A program made the translations under genes and the position numbers. From Lysobacter enzymogenes (GTDB lineage Bacteria > Pseudomonadota > Gammaproteobacteria > Xanthomonadales > Xanthomonadaceae), in the NCBI RefSeq assembly GCF_900106525.1, contig NZ_FNOG01000002.1, forward strand, positions 597,563 to 661,562: a stretch of DNA of 64,000 bases, in the 5' to 3' direction. The notes below the pieces were generated by a model, which was given only the letters and a program-made list of their open reading frames with translations, made no database searches and was not told where the DNA came from. Position 1 is the first letter of the stretch. The number at the start of each line of letters is the position of its first letter. Below are positions 59,909 to 64,000 of the stretch, one piece after another.

Positions 59909-60592
59909 ATGCGCAACGCCCCGCACACCGCAAGACGATTCGGCCTGAGCCTGCTGCTGGCGCTCGGTCTCGCGACCGCCGCCCAGGCCCAGACCATCGG
60001 CTACAACATCCGCACCGGCGATGTCTGGGTCGACACCCGCCTGGGCGAGATCAATGACTACGGCCGCCGCTACCGCGATCCCTTCGTCGAGGAAATGACC
60101 GGCTACTACGGCGCGCCGCGCTCGCTGGTCGACGAACTGCTCGACCGCCGCCGCTGGGCGCCAGGGGATGTCTACTACGCCTGCGCCCTGGCCCGCTCGC
60201 TCGGCCGCCCCTGCCTGGACGTGGTGCGCGAGTACGACCGCCACCCCGGCCAGGGCTGGGGCGCGGTGGCCCAGCGCATGGGCATCAAGCCCGGCTCGCC
60301 CGCCTTCCACGCGCTCAAGCGCGGCGCGGTGCAGACCTACGACCATTGGGGCTATCCGATCCGCGTCGACCAGAGCGTGCGGGTGAACTGGGCCGAGCAC
60401 GGCCCGGGCCACGGCAAGGGCCACGGCAAGAACAAGAACAAGAGCCACGGCGGCCCGAAGCGCCACGACGACGACGATTGGCGGGACGACGGCGGCAAGG
60501 GGCACGGCAAGGGCCGCGGCCACGGTAACGGCGGCGGCAACGGCAAGGGACATGGCAACGGCAAGGGTCTCGGCAACGGCAAAGACCACTGA
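59909..60592 (+). CDS. Exported protein with His/Gly/Lys-rich repeat tail
   Basis: A 227-residue exported protein: signal peptide (FGLSLLLALGLATAAQAQT), a compact domain of about 130 residues with aromatic-rich blocks (IGYNIRTGDVWVDTRLGEIN, YGAPRSLVDELLDRRRWAPG, DVYYACALARSLGRPCLDVV), and a 70-residue tail of GKGHGKNKNKSHGG-type repeats including an Asp cluster (RHDDDDW). The tail could bind metal ions or nucleic acid. No family is firmly recognised. It is separated from the divergent tetR by about 240 bases and ends at a strong terminator. Confidence 0.8.
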   Translation: MRNAPHTARRFGLSLLLALGLATAAQAQTIGYNIRTGDVWVDTRLGEINDYGRRYRDPFVEEMTGYYGAPRSLVDELLDRRRWAPGDVYYACALARSLGRPCLDVVREYDRHPGQGWGAVAQRMGIKPGSPAFHALKRGAVQTYDHWGYPIRVDQSVRVNWAEHGPGHGKGHGKNKNKSHGGPKRHDDDDWRDDGGKGHGKGRGHGNGGGNGKGHGNGKGLGNGKDH

Positions 60593-60630
60593 CGCCGTTG
60601 CCGCGCGCGTACGCTCGGCATCGCCAAGAC

Positions 60631-60672
60631 GCAACGCAAAACGCCGGCCCGAAGGCCGGCGTTTTGCGTTTG
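60631..60672. terminator. Bidirectional rho-independent terminator
   Basis: CGCAAAACGCCGGCC, GAAG-type loop, GGCCGGCGTTTTGCG: a 15-bp stem between convergent genes, A-rich on the left and T-rich on the right, able to stop transcription from both sides. Confidence 0.93.
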
Positions 60673-60688
60673 CGACAACCCGCAGCGC

Positions 60689-63274
60689 TTACTTCGCCGC
60701 CTTCGTCCCCTGCCCCGCCGCTTCGGGCTTGGCGTTCTTGACGTAGGTCTCCAGCCAGCGGTTGGTCTCGGCCAGCAGGTGCAGGATCGATTCGCGCGCG
60801 CGGTAGCCGTGGCTCTCGTTGGGCAGCATCACCAGCCGCGCCTTGCCGCCCAGGCCCTTGATCGCCGCGTACATGCGCTCGCTCTGGATCGGGAAGGTGC
60901 CGGAGTTGTTGTCCTGCTCGCCGTGGATCAGCAGCAGCGGATCCTTGATCTTGTCGGCGAAGTTGAACGGCGACATCGCCTCGTACGTCGGCTGCGCCTG
61001 CCAATAGTTGCGCTCCTCGGCCTGGAAGCCGAACGGCGTCAAGGTGCGGTTGTAGGCGCCGCTGCGGGCGATGCCGGCCTTGAACAGACGCGTGTGCGCG
61101 AGCAGGTTGGCGGTCATGAACGCGCCGTAGGAATGGCCGCTGACCGCGATGCGGTTGCGGTCGGCGACGCCGCGCCGCACCACTTCGTCCACCGCCGCCT
61201 GGGCGCTGGCGGTGAGCTGCTGGATGTAGGTGTCGTTGGGCTCGCGCTCGCCTTCGCCGACGATCGGCATGGTCGGGTTGTCGAGCACCGCGTAGCCCAT
61301 CGCCAGGTACGGCAGCGGGCCCCAGTAGCTGACCGCGTTGAACTCGTACGGCGAGCCGATCACCTGGCTGGCCGCGTCGGCGCTCTTGAACTCGGCCGGA
61401 TAGGCGTACATCAGCATCGGCAGCGGGCCGTCGCGCTTGGCGTCGTAGTCCGGCGGCAGGTACAGGTTGGCGGTGAGTTCGACGCCGTCGTTGCGCTTGT
61501 AGCGGATCAGTTCCTTCTTGATGTCGCGCAGCTGCGGAGTCGGATGCGGGAAGTGGGTCAACGCCACCGGCGCGGCGTCGCCGCCGAGTTCGCGCCGCTG
61601 CAGGTTGGCCGGCTCGGTCGGCGATTCGCGCAGGGTCAGCAGGCCCTTGGCCGCGTCGTCGAGCACCGCCACCGGCCGCTCGAAATACGGCGCCTGCGAA
61701 TGGAACAGGCGGGTGCGGCGCTTGTCGGACAGGTCCAGCCGGTCGAGGAACGGACGATCGCCCTCGGCCGAGGCGCCATCGCCGATGTAGTACAGGCTGT
61801 TGCCGTCGGCGCCGGTCAGCAGGCGCTCGCCGCCGGCCGCGTCCATCACCGTCATCGGCGTGCCCGGGTCGTTGTAGCGGTCTTCGCTGCTGCCTTCGCG
61901 AAGCAGTTCGGGCGCGCGATCGCCTCGATCGGGCGCGATCCGCCACTGCCGCACCTGTCGGCTCTTCCACCAGAACTCGTCGATCAGCGCCAGCTCGCCG
62001 CTGCCCCAATGCGCGCCTTCGAAACGCGCGGCCAGCCGCGCCAGCGTCTGCGGCGGCTTGTCGAACGGCGCGGCCTGCATGAACACCGCGTCGCGGATCT
62101 CGGCCGCGCGCGCCGGGTCGCCGCCGTCCTGCGCTTCGGCCCACACCAGCGTGGCCGGCGCGTCGGCGCGCCACTGCACTTCGCGCGGGCCGGTCGGCAC
62201 GGCGTCGTTGCCGGTCGGCAGGCCGTCCACCAGCGGCAGGCGCGCGACTTCGTATTCGAAGCGGCCGCCGGCATCGAGCACCTCGACCCGGCGCGCGAAC
62301 ATCGACGCCGGCACCAGGTACGAGAACGGCCGTTCCAGCCGCGTGGTCAGCACATGGCGGCCGTCGGGCGAGGCCGACACGCCCATGAACAGATCCGACG
62401 CGCCGAACTTGGCGGTCTGGCCGGCCAGGTCCACCGTCGCCAGCTGCGTGCGCAGGTAATAGGCGAACAGGCGCGCGTCGCTCTCGTTGCGCAGCAGATC
62501 CTGATACGTGCGGATCTGGCGCACGCCGCCACCGGCCTGGGTTTCCTGCACCGCCGGGCCGGCGGGCACGGCGACCGCGGACGGCGCCTCGCCCTGGCCT
62601 TCGGGCTGCAGCCGCACCAGCAGGCGGCGGCTGTCGGGCATCCAGTCGTAGCCGCGGCCGACCACGGTGTTGAGGTTGGCGACGAGCTTGCGCGCGCGCC
62701 GGGTTTCCAGTTCCACCAGCCACAGCTCGTTGGCGCCGCTGGCGGCGTCGACGCGGTTGAACGCGAGCCAGCGCTGGTCGGGCGACCACTGCAGCGTCGC
62801 CAGCGACAGCGGCGAAGGTAGGCCGTCGATCTGCACGGTCTTGCCGCTGGCGATCTGCAGCAGCTCCAGGCCGCTGCCGAAGCTGAAGCGGCTGGCCGCG
62901 CGCACGCGCGGGTGGATGCGCAGGCCGGCGAGCTTGAGCTCGGGTTGGGCGACCACATCGATGCCCGGCAGCGACGGCGTGCTCACCATCGCCATCAGGT
63001 CGCGGCGCGGGCTCAGCGCCAATTGCGGCCGGCGCGGCGCGTCGACGATGGCCTGCAGCGGCTTGGGCGGCAGTTGATAGCCCTCGCCCCAGGCGCTCGC
63101 GGCGGCGGCCGGCGCGGCGGCCGCGGCTTTGCCGGACGAGGCCGCCGGCGCGGCCTGCGCCGACAGGCTCAGCGCCAATGCGGCCGGCAGCAGCAGGCGC
63201 GCGATCAGCGCGACTTGCGGAGCGCGCGGCGGCGCGGGAAGGCGGCGGTCGGAACGGCGCGCGGGCGGCTTCAT
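60689..63274 (-). CDS. Exported prolyl oligopeptidase family (S9) serine peptidase
   Basis: An 861-residue exported peptidase with an N-terminal signal after a short Arg/Pro-rich segment ([20 protein letters not shown]). A beta-propeller domain (about residues 85-590) precedes an alpha/beta-hydrolase domain. The catalytic triad is readable: S715 in [17 protein letters not shown]788 in [11 protein letters not shown] and H822 in [13 protein letters not shown]. This form resembles the S9D glutamyl-endopeptidase-like group common in Xanthomonadaceae. The likely role is digestion of imported or external peptides. An in-frame later start is possible because the first 20 residues are not conserved. 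Confidence 0.92.
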   Translation of the reverse strand: MKPPARRSDRRLPAPPRAPQVALIARLLLPAALALSLSAQAAPAASSGKAAAAAPAAAASAWGEGYQLPPKPLQAIVDAPRRPQLALSPRRDLMAMVSTPSLPGIDVVAQPELKLAGLRIHPRVRAASRFSFGSGLELLQIASGKTVQIDGLPSPLSLATLQWSPDQRWLAFNRVDAASGANELWLVELETRRARKLVANLNTVVGRGYDWMPDSRRLLVRLQPEGQGEAPSAVAVPAGPAVQETQAGGGVRQIRTYQDLLRNESDARLFAYYLRTQLATVDLAGQTAKFGASDLFMGVSASPDGRHVLTTRLERPFSYLVPASMFARRVEVLDAGGRFEYEVARLPLVDGLPTGNDAVPTGPREVQWRADAPATLVWAEAQDGGDPARAAEIRDAVFMQAAPFDKPPQTLARLAARFEGAHWGSGELALIDEFWWKSRQVRQWRIAPDRGDRAPELLREGSSEDRYNDPGTPMTVMDAAGGERLLTGADGNSLYYIGDGASAEGDRPFLDRLDLSDKRRTRLFHSQAPYFERPVAVLDDAAKGLLTLRESPTEPANLQRRELGGDAAPVALTHFPHPTPQLRDIKKELIRYKRNDGVELTANLYLPPDYDAKRDGPLPMLMYAYPAEFKSADAASQVIGSPYEFNAVSYWGPLPYLAMGYAVLDNPTMPIVGEGEREPNDTYIQQLTASAQAAVDEVVRRGVADRNRIAVSGHSYGAFMTANLLAHTRLFKAGIARSGAYNRTLTPFGFQAEERNYWQAQPTYEAMSPFNFADKIKDPLLLIHGEQDNNSGTFPIQSERMYAAIKGLGGKARLVMLPNESHGYRARESILHLLAETNRWLETYVKNAKPEAAGQGTKAAK

Positions 63275-63519
63275 GCAGATCGGTCCTCGGATGCGGAGAA
63301 ATACGGAGCGCAGCGCCGCGCGCCCGCCCGCCCGCGTCGCGGCCGGCGGCGATGCGCGGCCGCGCTCCCCGCCCCGAGCTTAGCCGGCCCGCGCGGCCGC
63401 GCGCCTATGCCGTTGGGGCTGGTTGGCAGGCCGCGTGTGTCGACGCGCATCGCACCCTGCGGCGGCCGCCGCGTTCAGTCTCGCGCTGCCCCGCCTTGGG
63501 GCCGCCGCGGGGGCCGCGA
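63275..63519. other. Divergent spacer before the ahcY promoter
   Basis: No gene; GC-rich sequence between the S9 peptidase start and the ahcY -10 box. I see no repeat family member here. Confidence 0.4.
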
Positions 63520-63525
63520 TATACT
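63520..63525 (+). promoter_or_regulatory. -10 box of ahcY
   Basis: TATACT, 12 bases before the first paired region of the SAH riboswitch, which fits the riboswitch forming at the 5' end of the transcript. Confidence 0.55.
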
Positions 63526-63536
63526 GCGCGCTCAGC

Positions 63537-63609
63537 CCGCCGAGGGGCGCTGCGACCGTGACGGACACGGCCAGGCTCGGCGAGGCGCAGGTCCCAACGG
63601 CGCCCGGTT
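63537..63609 (+). promoter_or_regulatory. SAH riboswitch
   Basis: The conserved parts of the S-adenosylhomocysteine aptamer are present in order: CCGAGGGGCGCTGCGAC (63540-63556), CCAGGCTCGG (63571-63580) pairing back to CCGAG, and AACGGCGCCC (63596-63605) closing the pseudoknot with GGGGCGC. It lies 65 bases before ahcY, its standard target; SAH binding turns expression on so that SAH is removed. Confidence 0.93.
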
Positions 63610-63673
63610 TGAGTCTTCGCGACTCGCCGGACCCGGCATCCCGCCGGCTCCCCCCGCACTGGAGCTAATCCGA

Positions 63674-64000
63674 ATGAACGCTGTACCCAAGACCTTCTCG
63701 ACCGAAGGCGATTACAAGGTCGCCGATATCTCCTTGGCCGACTGGGGCCGCAAGGAAATCGACATCGCCGAGCACGAAATGCCGGGCCTGATGTCGATCC
63801 GCAAGAAGTACGCCGCCGCGCAGTCGCTCAAGGGCGTGCGCGTGACCGGCTCGCTGCACATGACCATCCAGACCGCGGTGCTGATCGAGACCCTGCGCGA
63901 CCTCGGCGCCGACGTGCGCTGGGCCTCGTGCAACATCTTCTCGACCCAGGACCACGCCGCCGCGGCGATCGCCGCCAGCGGCACCCCGGTGTTCGCCTGG
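63674..64000 (+). CDS. ahcY: Adenosylhomocysteinase, N-terminal part (runs off the window)
   Basis: The first 109 codons of S-adenosylhomocysteine hydrolase, which splits SAH into adenosine and homocysteine using bound NAD. Recognisable: [38 protein letters not shown], the substrate-site [20 protein letters not shown] and [22 protein letters not shown] nine bases before the ATG at 63674 fixes the start. Expression is controlled by the SAH riboswitch in the leader, linking it to metK 6.5 kb upstream. Confidence 0.97.
   Translation, partial: MNAVPKTFSTEGDYKVADISLADWGRKEIDIAEHEMPGLMSIRKKYAAAQSLKGVRVTGSLHMTIQTAVLIETLRDLGADVRWASCNIFSTQDHAAAAIAASGTPVFAW

Overview
The window is a piece of a very GC-rich proteobacterial chromosome, most likely Lysobacter or a close relative in the Xanthomonadaceae. 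This is inferred from: the C-terminal XVIPCD secretion tag of the Xanthomonadales type IV secretion system on one protein; an SAH riboswitch before ahcY and a yybP-ykoY riboswitch before an mntX-type manganese exporter; two families of short inverted REP-like repeats scattered between genes; repeated TACAAT -10 boxes; and the hemP / heme-receptor / DUF6607 order. No rRNA, tRNA, CRISPR array, insertion sequence or prophage was recognised.

Region by region. 1-7.7 kb: the 5' end of a type I polyketide synthase reading off the left edge, a divergent TetA-like exporter, a second drug-type exporter, a secreted FG-GAP repeat protein, wrbA and a DUF1304 membrane protein. 7.9-8.7 kb: an ~800 bp imperfect palindrome. 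8.7-16 kb: a Tat-type epimerase with an ADP/ATP-antiporter-like transporter, a second paralogous transporter with a metallophosphoesterase and, between them, a putative type IV secretion effector/immunity pair (11.6-13.6 kb). 16.4-21.6 kb: a GMC oxidoreductase, tandem repeats, a serine hydrolase, an SRPBCC protein and a histone H1-like protein. 22.0-23.5 kb: a CpG-dense stretch without a credible gene. 23.5-28.5 kb: gcvH, gcvT, and an SPFH-NfeD pair. 28.5-31.6 kb: ECF sigma factor, putative anti-sigma protein and a PDZ protein. 32-36.7 kb: a Fur-controlled heme uptake operon. 37-49.4 kb: aldo/keto reductase, Mn exporter with riboswitch, a degenerate GGDEF protein, nucleoside transporter plus ribokinase, a second iron-type TonB receptor with a PepSY membrane protein, yegP and dusB. 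49.4-64 kb: twin lipoproteins, a membrane hydrolase, a racemase, an LpxH-like phosphatase with an OlsF-like double acyltransferase, metK, a TetR/CurA pair with matching operators, an H/G/K-rich secreted protein, an S9 peptidase and the start of ahcY.

Links between genes: metK and ahcY make and recycle the SAM/SAH couple and ahcY is under an SAH riboswitch; gcvT and gcvH feed one-carbon units; the two iron loci (hemP-receptor and receptor-PepSY) both carry Fur-box-like sites; nucleoside import is paired with ribokinase. The most interesting finding is the secreted-effector candidate with an HExxH zinc-peptidase motif and a probable periplasmic or lipoprotein immunity partner. Reading frames on the opposite strand of these genes are long throughout because of the GC content and were ignored.
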